Notes under the pieces: generated by a model
What the model saw: the letters and a program-made list of their open reading frames with translations, nothing else
Databases searched by the model: none
Told to the model about the DNA's origin: nothing
Assembly (NCBI GenBank): GCA_023053685.1
Contig: JALIGW010000016.1
Coordinates: 4,410,001 to 4,474,000, forward strand
DNA from: Diadophis punctatus similis
Taxonomy: Eukaryota > Chordata > Lepidosauria > Squamata > Dipsadidae
Direction: 5' to 3'
Length of the DNA: 64,000 nucleotides
Shown here: positions 11,368 to 21,619 of the stretch, piece after piece
How positions within the stretch are numbered: position 1 is the stretch's first letter
Layout: every line of letters begins with the position of its first letter
Made by a program: the position numbers and the translations under genes

Positions 11368-11729
11368 TCAGGGAGTGACGGCCAGTTCTCTCTCGTCCTT
11401 GCCCGAGGAAGACGGGGACGTGGGCGAGTCCTCCTCGTATTCGGAGCCCTTGGCCACAGCGGAGAGGGAGGCGCACTTACAGCCGGGGGCGGCCGGTCCC
11501 CCAGCGCGATGAGAGCTCCCCTTGCCTTCCTTCTTGTGCTTGACGCGCCGGTTCTGGAACCAGATCTTCACCTGCTTCTCGGAGAGGTTGAGGTAGGTGG
11601 CGATCTCGATGCGCCTCAGGCGCGACAGGTACATGTTGGAGGCGAACTCCCGCTCCAGCTCCAGCAGCTGCGTGCTGGTGAAGGCGGTGCGCATCCGCTT
11701 GCTGCTCGGCAGCTGGCCCGACGTGCTGT
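11368..11729 (-). other. GSX1: GSX1 coding exon 2
   Basis: The acceptor CCTCCCCGCAG ends at 11730. The exon opens by completing the Asp codon (G|AC) of [15 protein letters not shown] and carries the whole homeodomain and C-terminus. The TGA stop is at 11370-11368. Confidence 0.95.
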
Positions 11730-13994
11730 CTGCGGGGAGGCAAAGGGGAAAGTCAAGACCGGCAGGTTCCGAGCCAATTTGGCCCCGCGGGCAAGCCAAA
11801 TCTTCCCCCCACAAAGGACACCCAGCGCGTAGGGAAGCTTAGCGCGGATGGCTTTGACACTATCAGAGCCAGGCTTCTGTATACCATGCTAGGAATCGTT
11901 GCTGCGGTTAGCCAAGAGGGCAGTCATAAGCCCGAGCGCCCTTGAGATGCAGTTATGACGGGGTTTGGACCTACGGGAGCGACGTAAGCAAGAGTTATTC
12001 CTCTAACCTGCAGGCTGGGTATGACAAAGGATCCTACAGCGGACCCCGACGGGTTCCCCACTGATAGAGGAACTACCAATGGTAATTCAAAGTCATTATT
12101 CGAAAATCTCTACGAGTTAAGGGGGGGGGAGGTAGGAGGGTCAGGATACCCAAAGGTGCTTTTTCAGGAGTCAACTGGGCTTTTTTTGGGAGGGGGTGAA
12201 GACTTTTTGCGTCTCATCCAAGAAACTTCTTCAGCTCCGACATCTATCTATAGTGGATAGCTTCTTGGATGAGAAGCGAAACGTCTTCAAAACAAAACAA
12301 GAAAGTCAAGTTGCTTCCTGAAAAAGCACCTTTGGAGACAACCACGACCCGGATGGCTGAGAATCTCTGCAGAGGTCAGTATAGATGGACTTCTTTCGAC
12401 CTGTGAGGGTTTCCTTGTAAATACCCTTGGAATGACAAGACCAAACCACTGGGCTCCTTAGAGGTTATGCAAAACTGCTTCTCGGGACAGCAGGCTGGAA
12501 GGTGCTAAGTCTAGAATCTCCCCCTCTTGAAAGCAGTCCCTGGAAAGGCAGCAGATCTGAGCTAACCCTCAAGTGCCGGGCGCCGTTCTCTGTGCAGGCA
12601 CCCATCAATTCCCTGAATTCTCAAAACCCCTGTTTGGATTCAGCTCTCTCTCTTCCGCAGTCCGGAAGTCCTTCGTTTCAAGGACTGGACTGCCACTTAG
12701 GTATGCCACCCAGTGCGACAGTCCATCCCTCTAATCTCGTGGACTGCAGAAAGTATGGACTTTGGTCGGGGACGTCAAATTACCCCCGTCTTTCAGCTGA
12801 ATTTTCTCCTCTAGGGAACGAACAGGCAAAGGCTCCCTCGAATCGAACTCGACTCCTTAGGGCAGTGTTTCCCAACCTTGGCAACTTGAAGATATCTGGA
12901 CTTCAACTCCCAGAATTCCCCAGCCAGCATTCGCTGGCTGGGGAATTCTGGGAGTTGAAGTCCAGATATCTTCAAGTTGCCAAGGTTGGGAAACACTGCC
13001 TTAGGGGATTTATGGACCTGCCCATGGTTTGGGGGGGCAACCATGATTGGCCGCTGCCTTTTCCAAGATGCTTTCAGACTTTTTGTTCTAGCCTACAGCC
13101 CCGGAAATTCCTCGTGATCGAATATCCAACCACGTCGTCTCACTCCACTTTCCGAACCCATAGCGTGTCAGCTGGATCTCCCATCTGCTGAGATCACTTT
13201 CTTTAAGACCTCTGCTTTCCAAACGTTGGGCAAGAGGGAGGTTCTGGTCAGTTTTGTCCCGATCCTGCGCTCCTCTCTCCCCCTCCCACCCCCACGATTT
13301 AAAACAACTTCATTCTCCATGCATCTATTCTGAAATCGCTTCTATTCGGAAGTTGTGTGGCGCCGGGAACCCACCCACCGTACCCGGCTGCCAAACCAAG
13401 CGCCTGTTGCATTTAGAGAAGTGTAAACGACCTTCCCAGCCACCGAAGAGCGAGACTCGACCTTGGCCTTCCCTGCCGACAAGCTTCGGCTGAGCTACGG
13501 CAAGAGGACCAGTCGCTCCCCGTGCCCACAAACTACTCACCCACGGAGATGCAGTGGAAATGTCGGGGATCGGGCAGCGTGTAGGCGCTCTGGTAGAGGG
13601 CGGGTACGTGGCCACCGCTGGAGGCGGACGAACCCCCGGGAGACTGCCGGGCAGCCAGGGGCGAAGGGCAGTACTGGGAGCCGAAGGGAGGAAAGGAAGC
13701 CTTGAGGAGCGGCAGGGCGGGCGGCGGCGGCGGCGGGTGCAGCTGAGAAGCGGCGGCCACGCAGAGGGGGCACACGCAGAGCAGGCCGGCTTTGCGCGCA
13801 GCCGACGCGGAGACGGGAGCGGCGGGACAGGCGCCTCCGGAGGCAGCCGAAAGGCCGTGCAGGGGATGCGAGGGGTGGACGGCATAAGGGAAGAGCGGCG
13901 GGGGCGGCGGGCTGCCGGGAGAGACGCCTCCTTTCTTGTCGCTGCCGCCGGCTTCGCGCAGCACCAGCGAGTCGACCAGAAAAGACCGCGGCAT
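11368..13994 (-). CDS. GSX1: GS homeobox 1 (ParaHox transcription factor)
   Basis: Two coding exons (13994-13541 and 11729-11368) join across a GT-AG intron of about 1.8 kb to give a predicted 271 aa, close to the ~264 aa of the human protein. The start [15 protein letters not shown] is the SNAG-like repressor motif of GSX proteins, which in other SNAG factors recruits corepressors. A proline-rich segment, the [10 protein letters not shown] cysteine motif (about 70-79) and [16 protein letters not shown] (about 94-109) follow. The homeodomain spans about 161-220 with KIWFQNRR in helix 3. The tail with [16 protein letters not shown] and CKCASLSA favours GSX1 over GSX2. The family acts in the nucleus as a DNA-binding regulator of ventral forebrain, spinal cord and hypothalamic neuron fate. 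The ORF is intact. POLR1D lies upstream in the same orientation as in mammals, and PDX1 would be expected past the left edge. Confidence 0.96.
12150..12345. repeat. Inverted pair of hammerhead-like repeats
   Basis: The outer arms read AAAGGTGCTTTTTCAGGAGT and CTGAAAAAGCACCTTTGG. The inner arms carry GCTTCTTGGATGAGAAGCGA (plus) and, reversed, CTGAAGAAGTTTCTTGGATG. The plus copy keeps a GCTTCT/AGAAGC stem followed by GAAACGTC but has lost CTGAAGA. The minus copy keeps CTGAAGA but has lost GAAA. A relative lies at 61232-61376. Confidence 0.55.
12863..12998. mobile_element. Perfect foldback hAT-type MITE in the GSX1 intron
   Basis: Two identical 66-bp arms (CAGTGTTTCCCAACC...) enclose a 4-nt loop (ATTC), 136 bp in all. 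CCTTAGGG flanks it exactly at 12855-12862 and 12999-13006. Perfect arms and an exact target duplication suggest a recent insertion. It has no coding capacity and would have been mobilised by an hAT transposase supplied in trans. Confidence 0.95.
13541..13994 (-). other. GSX1: GSX1 coding exon 1
   Basis: It runs from the ATG at 13994-13992 to GTGG|GTGAGT and encodes residues 1-151 plus the first base of codon 152. The start was chosen because MPRSFLV is the conserved N-terminus of the family. The frame also stays open upstream, but without conserved residues. Confidence 0.95.
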
Positions 13995-14122
13995 GACTCG
14001 GCCCCGTCCGGCCTCGCTCTCGCCTGCCTCGCTGGGGTTCGTCGGCGCAGCGCCTCTTGCCCGCGCAGTTGTTCGCAGGGCGCTGACCAGCGCCAGTGGT
14101 GCTGAAAGGGCCGCGCCGCCCG

Positions 14123-14131
14123 CTTTAAATA
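14123..14131 (-). promoter_or_regulatory. TATA-like box of GSX1
   Basis: TATTTAAAG on the minus strand lies about 130 nt upstream of the ATG in GC-rich sequence. Transcription starting about 30 nt downstream would give a 5' UTR of about 100 nt. It is supported only by position and motif. Confidence 0.5.
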
Positions 14132-14489
14132 GCGTCTTTGGGGGCCATGTGATGAAAGCTGCGCCGGCCCCCGTCAATGGGCTTTTTTGTGCCGCGCCTT
14201 GGCACCGCCGCTGCACACTCCCCCATTATGCCCCCTTGTTCGCCAAAAGCGCTGCACAATGTCCCTCATTCTTGTCAACCCCACCCACGTTTCTGGGCTG
14301 CCTTCCCTGGTTCTCTCCCCCCTCCCCTCCCCTCCGCCTCCTCCCGCGTCCCACCGCTAATCCATTGGCTCCTTCGTCTCCAGCTCCTGTTGCGCTTTGC
14401 TCCTTCGGACGGGTCGTTACGGTTTCCTCCCATGCGCTGCGGTGGAAGTGCGGGTTTTCAAAGCGCCTCGAATCCTGGGAAGTGCTGTT

Positions 14490-17400
14490 GTGAAGATTGG
14501 ACAGGTGCAAGCCAACCCAGCACCGAGTTACACCTTGCAACGTTAAAAACATTCATAAGAGCCTTTTCATCAGATGCTGAGTTGAAAGCAGAAGTGAACA
14601 GGTCTTGCAGCTAAATCAACAGTCTTCGTTCCCAGCAATGCTACAGGCACTTGGCAAATCTATGGAATTTGCTTTTATGAAAGCCTGTGTCTTCAGAACA
14701 TAACTATCATTGCTTGATTATAAAATCCATCCATTTCGAATGTTAAATACTTTTGTTGGCAATTGATGTTCAAGTAAGTGGATGTTAAATAGCAGATTTG
14801 GTTGAAGATTCCTTTATAAAAAATTGGAGAGATCTAGGCTTATTTGTGGTTGAGCCCTGCTCATTTTCAATATCCATGCTTAAAATTACAGTTTTTAAAT
14901 ATGGAAATAAAAAACCTATCCTCTTTAATTTCCTATTCATCTCTTTTTTCGAACTGCATTTGTATTGAAACATACTTACTTTGAACTAATCCTAGTAATT
15001 TAGTCCTCTGAAATAATTTGTGTTTATTAGTCTATCTTGATTTTCTTTCACCAATTTAATAATCAGCAAAATCTCCAACCTACATTTTACAGTAAAAATT
15101 TGGGTGAGGGCAGCATGACCAATGCTTTTTGACAGATAGCATCACAATTTAAAAAATCAAACCAGAAAGTAAATGAGACATTTTACTTTCGTGAACATCT
15201 TACCCTTAACATTTATACTTGGAGAGAAGGTAGAATTCCAGCTGCAATAATTCAATCCAAATGGTAGAATGGGTATAAATGTTATTAAGATCTGATCACA
15301 GCCCGGTGTTCTGATTTTTAACTTTTTGATGTCATATTTAATATTAACTGTCACATTTAACATGTTGTATTTTGTTTGGAATTGTCTTGCAAATGTTCAT
15401 TTTATTATTGTCTATCTACTCAGGTTTATGCAAGTTATTCAGTAGTAAAATAGATATCTGTCAAAATAGAAAACAACGTGTTAATTAATAGTTCATGAGC
15501 CCACAATCCATAGAATCTAAAACAGAATGGAGAAGAACAAAAAAGTCTAAAAGAATAAAAGGCATAATTTTAGCAGTATTATTTAACTGGGAATGAAGAT
15601 TAATGGCTTAAAAATAAAACCTTCTGCAATTGTTCTCAGGAGTCAGATCCTTTCGTCACTGTTAATACTGATATAAATATGGATGGTCCTACCTAGGCTC
15701 ACCACAGTTTTAAAAATGTAAAGCCAAAGTACTGCTTCTCCCTGGAGGGACCACTATTCCAATTTTTTTTTAAAAGAGAGGAAGCCGATTCAGGGGGCTT
15801 CCTTTCCAGGTAGTCAAATTTTGAGAGGACAAGGTTTGCAGCATTACTTCAAAACACAAAAACTCTGGAATACACAAAACAATTTCAGGAAAGGGATGCT
15901 AGTCCGCTGAAATCCACAGCCACAGAACTGTGCTAACCTTTTCCTCTGGTGGGAATACTCCCGTTTCCTGAGGGGTAAAAAATCCCCTTGATTTACTGAA
16001 GGGATTGCAATGTTAGGATGCTTCCCAATGCGGCCCAGCTTCTCTATTTCCATCTATTTCCAGAATCTGGTCTCCAAAATGGTTTCGTTTGCATAAAATA
16101 AAATTGTCCAACTTTGTAACTCAACAGTAATTAATGTCTTCTCTGCATATTAAGGATAAAAAGAGGCTTTCCCAGCAGGCATTTTCAAATAATGAGCAAA
16201 GGGAGAGACACACTCCTCTCCCCACCCCACCATTTATTTTTTATATCAGTTACTACGAATTATGGAGATTCAAATGTAAGATCTCAGAGAAGAGGGGCGA
16301 GGAAGCGAATTTGTACGGTGATCAATTTTATTTCTAAGAGACAAATGCGAATATTGTACCTCCAGTGTGTATTTTTAAAACTATGGAAATGAAAGCCATG
16401 ACTAAGAGGTAGGACTCTCTTACTATTATATGCACTAATTGACAATGCTGGTCTGTATAGCTGAATGAAGCAGTGAGGCTGAATTTACCTTGAGAGTATG
16501 CACCAGAAGTATGCTTTAGTCTGTCTCTCCTGTTCTCCAGGTCTCTACATTGGGAGGTCCTGACCAATGAAAGAATCATTAAAAAATTATCTACTAGAGA
16601 CTCAGAATCATACCTGATTCTTCTGCATATCGTACCAATGAAAAAGGACCAGGGAGATATTGTCCATCATGTAGGAATTATACAGCATTTAGGTGCAGAT
16701 CTGTTTTGGGGGAGTAAAAGAAACCTGACATGGATATTGCATGTATTATTTGTGTGCCATTGGTCCTTGCCACCATGGGGGCCTCAATGTATTAGACACC
16801 ACCATCCCTGAATGTGTAAGGATGCTTATGTATGTCCCGATTCAGAGATATGAAAGAGATCATTCCATCCACCAGGTGTCTGAGTCTTGAGAAACTGAAG
16901 GGACTGTTAGAATCTTACAGCAACTGGTTACCTAAGCTCAATCTAACCGGCAGAAGGCTGGAAATCCATAAAAAAAATAATTTTTTTTTCCAGGCAAGTC
17001 TGAATTGATCATTATATACCAGTATCCCCAAACACCATAACTGCAGTATGTTTTGGAGCAAGCTTTTAGGTATATTTGGACATTAAATCAAATCCACCTA
17101 TTAACAGAAGACACGACGTGAATGGAGAGAATGCACTTATCTCTGTTCAAAGCCAAGAGAAATTGAATTAAAGCCTTTACTGATACTTTCATCTGCCTTC
17201 TCTTATCTTTGCTGTTTAAAATTGCCAACTCTTCAATGTGCCAGTTTTAACAGAGAGGAGTTTTGTAAAGTGTCACTGGCCATAATTCAGCGATTTTAAA
17301 TAACACCCCTTTCCAGAGAAAAAGTTAGTGATCTATTTGAGTATTTCCCACTGAAATCAATGAGAGTTAAGGCGTAGCATTGCTGGACTGGAGCCACTGT

Positions 17401-18150
17401 TTTAAAGGAAAAAAATGGGAAAGATGACAGAAATACCAGTGGACGGTGAGACTTATTAAGGGGGTTAGAAAGCTGTAGGATTGAGTTTTGCACCTAGACT
17501 GAAATCAACCATATAACAAAGTTGAGTTGTACAATTATTAGTCCATAGGCACACTCTATATCCCGACACAAACTGTTAAATCAGAATCACACAACTTTAG
17601 CTAAATGCAGTCTGAATCAGAAATGATCCGATCAATTACAGTTCCTAATCAGTGCCTCTCCTTTTTTTAGAATCCTCAAGAAAGGAGACATTCTTTGCAT
17701 GTTATGTTGTTGTTTTTTTATATGTAGATGCCTGCTTGCTTTCATTTTGGACTCAGACCACTCCATAAATGTACGTGCAGTCTTCCCACAACTTCATACA
17801 GAACGGAAACCCACTTTTTGGGAAATAAGTTCCAGAAATTATGCTGAACTTAACTTTTAAAATAAATGCATCTGAATTCAAGATCTGCACTTTTCACTTT
17901 CCTTTTTCTGTAAAGACAAAGTTGGGCCAGGAAAATAAGGCCATGTAGAGATTTTTTTTTTCGAAGTACCGCATGACCATTGTAAGGAAAAGGCTGCCTT
18001 AGCACCAAAACCTCCTGGCTAAAATATTCATGAATGGTTGGAATGAAGAGAAAGTTTGATCTTGTTCTATACAGCTTTCTCCCACTGTTGTCTTCCAGCT
18101 ATATTGGTAGACAACAATATGCATCTTGTCCAAGTTTCCCCCCCCCCATA
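14490..18150. other. Repeat-poor noncoding DNA upstream of GSX1
   Basis: No transposon ends, microsatellites or genes are apparent. ORFs are short and biologically implausible. Repeat-poor DNA next to a developmental regulator often holds enhancers. Stretches near 15000-15440 and 16900-17300 look like unique sequence, but conservation cannot be tested here. Confidence 0.4.
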
Positions 18151-18161
18151 TTAGTTGAAGG

Positions 18162-18712
18162 CAGGGGCAGGTTCCTAATTTTTTTACTACCACTCTGTGG
18201 GCATGGCTTATTTTGTGGGTGTGGCTTGCCAGCCATGTGACCGGGTGGGCACGGGTTGCCAGCCATGTGATTGGGTGGGCGTGGCTTCTCGGACTGCTGA
18301 AGGGAGGGGAACTGAAATAGGTCCTGCCGCCCATTCCCCCTCCCCTCAGCAGCTCGAGAAGCCTCGAATGTGCGAAAATGCCTGGGATCATCACCGCGCG
18401 TTCGTGGCTTCTCGGACTGCTGAAGGGAGGGGAATGGAGATAGCTCCTGCCGCCCGTTCTTTCAGCATCTCACGCGCTCCCTCAGCCATCCTCCCCTGCT
18501 TGGACTCACTGTGGGATAGGAAGGCAGCGCATGCGCAGTGCCAGAAGATCGGCTTCTGGGCATGCGCAGAAGAAAATTGTAAAAAAAATTATTATTTTTT
18601 TTTTAATGGCTACGCCCAGGCACCGGCAACCGACCACACTGGTACTGTGACATCACCAGCGGGCCGCTACCGGTGCTATAGAGTGGACCGCACCGGTAGG
18701 AACCCACCACTG
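18162..18712. mobile_element. hAT-type MITE (CAGGGGCRGGTTCCTAAT family)
   Basis: Ends CAGGGGCAGGTTCCTAAT and GGTAGGAACCCACCACTG are inverted repeats. Flanks GTTGAAGG (18154-18161) and GTTGAGGG (18713-18720) differ by one base. The interior has tandem 'GTGGGTGTGGCTTGCCAG' units and AGCGCATGCGCAG near 18536. Sister copies lie at 30492-31013 and 44242-44761. Confidence 0.88.
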
Positions 18713-19700
18713 GTTGAGGGTAAAGAAAGGTATAAAACAGCAGCACATCTGTAAGGTGCTCAGTTGGGGGAAACCCTTTTGAATCAAGCCTATGAGTTAT
18801 TTCTTTAGTTGAATGAGCTATTCCTCTTAGACAATCAACCTTTCTAGAAGGACATCCTAAAGTATTGCTGTACTTTCAGGATGGAACCCCAAATCTATTA
18901 GCTCCAGGAGGGAAGGGGTTAACCCTCCTGAATGCAGACCAAGCCCAAAGCTATTGGGAAGAATATGAAGGGGAGAATAACCAGTCCCCCCTCCCCTTGT
19001 GCTCGCTCCCTCCAGCCGCTGGACTTTATTGAATGTAGCTGAAAAAAGTTTTGAATGCCAGATAAAGGGAGGCGAATTAAACTGTGTGACAGCAGAGGAT
19101 AAGCAAACACAAAGGGAACTCTGTCACACTTTGGCCAAAATCCATGGGCTTTTTACCAAGCCTCTTTGCTATGATTGAATTAAGTAATAGGAAAACATTT
19201 TCTTTCAGTTTAGAGCCATTAAACAAAAACTTCAAAGCCAAGAGCACTTTTTAATGTGTAGTCCCCGGACAATGAAATCTCTGGTTTGCAGTGAAATATT
19301 GGAAATGGCTTCTTGTGCAAATTCTTGAAGTCCTTGAAGAAGGGAGGAGAAGAGGGATCACAGGAAAACAGGCACCCTTTCTCTTGTCTTGCTTTTGGAA
19401 GGCTATCTGAGCCCTTGAAAGACAGGAATGGAGACGGAAGGATCCCTTAAAATGCCTGAATCTGGGATATGGGCATCAAAATGGAACCATAAGAATGCCT
19501 GATCTACAGACAGCAAGGACCATAGAAATGGTGCTTCCCTTGCCCTGAGATTACTGAGTAATGTTGTACTTCCCCCCCCCAACACCTCTCAGCCCCAAAA
19601 GCAGATCCATCATCTGGAGGTGTCTCTAGAACCATAGTTATCAATGGAGGCAAAAGTGAGTTTAATTGGAAGGAGTTGTACAGTAACAACTGTTTTAGAT
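18713..19700. other. Noncoding gap
   Basis: No gene or element was recognised. The stretch 19131-19330 is unique-looking and AT-rich and is a candidate conserved noncoding element, untested. Confidence 0.35.
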
Positions 19701-20258
19701 AGGGAGAAGGAGAGGGAGGAGGAGGAGGAGGAGAGGGAGAGAGAGGAGGAGGAGGAGGAGGAGGAGTGGGAGAGGGAGGAGGAGGAGGAGGAGGAGGAGG
19801 AGGAGAGGGAGGAGGAGAGGGAGAGGGAGAAGGAGAAGGAGGAGGAGGGGAGGGAGAGGGAGGAGGAGGAGGAGAGGGAGGAGGAGAGGGAGAGGGAGAA
19901 GGGAGAAGGGAGAAGGGAGAAGGGAGAAGTGAGAAGGGAGAAGGAGAGGGAGAGGGAGGAGAAGAGGCAAAGGGAGAGGGAGGAGGGAGGAGGGAAGAGG
20001 GAGAAGGGAAGAGGGAGGAGGGAAGAGGAGGAGGAGAGGGAGAGGGAGAGGGAGGAGGACAGGGAGAGGGAGAGGGAGTGGGAGAGGGAGAGGGAGAAGG
20101 AGGAGGAGAAGAAGGAGAAGAAGAAGAAGAAGAAGAAGAAGAAGAAGAAGAAGAAGAAGAAGAAGAAGAAGAAGAAGAAGAAGAAGAAGAAGAAGAAGAA
20201 GAAGAAGAAGAAGAAGAAGAAGAAGAAGAAGAAGAAGAAGAAGAAGAAGAAGAAGAAG
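19701..20258. repeat. 560-bp polypurine (GGA)n-(GAA)n tract
   Basis: The plus strand is nearly pure purine: GGA/GGGA units with few pyrimidine breaks, then about 50 GAA units (about 20110-20258). Very long frames of Glu, Lys/Arg, Ser/Pro or Leu/Pro come only from composition. Confidence 0.95.
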
Positions 20259-20781
20259 CAGCTAACATGGTCTCAGTGGTTCAGGCATTTGGTAGCTTAC
20301 TATTAGAACATACTGCAGGAGGAGTATCCTTCCATTGGCAAAGAAGTTCCAGCTAATGCTACAGTTTAGTTGCTGAAGGCAACCTCCTATCCTAAAAACA
20401 AGCTGTTCACTGCACTGGCTGACAGTTTGCTACTGTGCTAAATTGAAGGAATAAATGTAGTTCGTCATGTATAACAATATAATGAGCTCTTATGTTCCTG
20501 AGGTAGCCCAGAACTGTAAAAACAACTTGCTCTGCTGTTCCTTTCTAATGTCTCATCACAACTGACATTTTGCATTACTTCTGAATTTTTTAAAATACGG
20601 TATATTTCTTCATGCAGCAAATTGCAGGATCTTCAGAATATAATAGGGATGCAAGCCTACAAATATAAGGCCTGCTGTTATTACTGAGTAGAAGGCCAAC
20701 CTATTACAGTATTCCCCCCTCCCCAATAAGAATTTGAAAGAGATAGGTCAGCACTGAGCTACAGATGCATTTATGTGAACT
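20259..20781. other. Noncoding gap
   Basis: Ordinary unique-looking sequence with no gene or element ends. Confidence 0.4.
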
Positions 20782-21104
20782 CAGGGGTGACATTCAAATT
20801 TTCCCCTACCGGTTCTGTGGGCGTGGCTTGGTGGGCGTTGCCAAGCCAAGCCACACCCACCAAGCCACGCCCACAGAACGGGCAGAAAAGTTCAGCCAAG
20901 TCTTCTAGCGCTCAACCTGGCTGCTTCTCGCCTCCTTCTCATGTTTGCTCTGTATGAGCCCGAGAAGGAGGAGAGAAGGAGTGAGTGGGAGGGGCGGGGA
21001 GGGGAGGGGCCAGTCAGTGGTGCGATTTACCGGTTCTCCGAACTGCGCATAATCGCCGCCACCAGTTCTATAGGACCTGTCTGAACCTGCTGAATTTCAC
21101 CCCG
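20782..21104. mobile_element. hAT-type MITE
   Basis: It starts CAGGGGTGACATTCAAATTT and ends TGAATTTCACCCCG. The flanks TGTGAACT (20774-20781) and GGTGAACT (21105-21112) match at 7 of 8. An internal palindrome (GTGGGCGTGGCTTGGTGGGC) lies near 20817-20878. Confidence 0.8.
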
Positions 21105-21529
21105 GGTGAACTACAAGGTGAACGTACATCCAGGTTTGCTTGATCTAGGGATGTCAGAGGGGAAGGATGGCTCCTTTCATGGAAGGATCAGAAGTCCACC
21201 AGCAAAGCAAAAGGTCAGAATTGTTTGTTTCTCACAGCAAGGTTGCATTAAGAACAAGTAGAGCCTGTGGCATCTCCCCAGCCTTTCACTCAGTGGGTTC
21301 AGACCTCTAGTTGCCCCTTCTGGCCTTTTCGACTAACCTTTTTACTTGCCTCTTCTTTTTCCACACATGGGGGATATTTGGTTGTGAACGGAAGGTCTCC
21401 AGTCAGCTTGTCGGTTATCATAATTATAGAAGCTTTCTGACTAGAATGCTCCAGATAAAATAGTTGTGTTATTCCAAAATGTGAAATTTTCTTTCAAGCT
21501 TCCTTTTCGTCCCCAAAATGACCTCCAGA

Positions 21530-21532
<3 letters not shown>
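21105..21532. other. Noncoding gap
   Basis: Nothing recognised. Confidence 0.35.

Positions 21533-21610
<78 letters not shown>
21533..21610. repeat. (GT)n microsatellite
   Basis: About 38 GT units. Confidence 0.95.
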
Positions 21611-21619
21611 GGGGAGGAA

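Larger units (their letters stand above)
11730..13540 (-). other. GSX1: GSX1 intron, invaded by repeats
   Basis: The donor GTGAGTAG (13540 downward) and acceptor ...CCCCGCAG are canonical. The intron holds an inverted repeat pair with a hammerhead-like core (about 12150-12345) and a perfect foldback MITE (12863-12998). The long open frame at 12502-13191 crosses the MITE and is not a gene. Confidence 0.85.
11180..14480. promoter_or_regulatory. CpG-rich domain over GSX1
   Basis: CpG dinucleotides are dense around exon 2 (about 11220-11850) and exon 1 with the upstream region (about 13330-14470), in contrast to the AT-rich flanks. Such islands are usual for ParaHox genes. The intronic part at 11850-13300 is less rich. 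Confidence 0.6.

Noticed and set aside
11477..11743. Second minus frame over GSX1 exon 2
   Set aside because: Out-of-frame shadow of the homeodomain exon.
12502..13191. 229-codon plus-strand frame in the GSX1 intron
   Set aside because: It runs through a foldback MITE and is antisense in an intron; no conserved motif.
13541..13994. GSX2 as the identity of the homeobox gene
   Set aside because: The C-terminal text (CKCASLS..., SPSSSGKD...) and the POLR1D neighbour fit GSX1; GSX2 has a different tail and lies near PDGFRA in other vertebrates.
13554..14493. 183- and 185-codon plus-strand frames opposite GSX1 exon 1
   Set aside because: Antisense shadows of a GC-rich exon and CpG island.
19504..20356. 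Open frames up to 254 codons rich in Glu, Ser/Pro or Lys
   Set aside because: Caused by the polypurine tract; open on both strands and in several frames.
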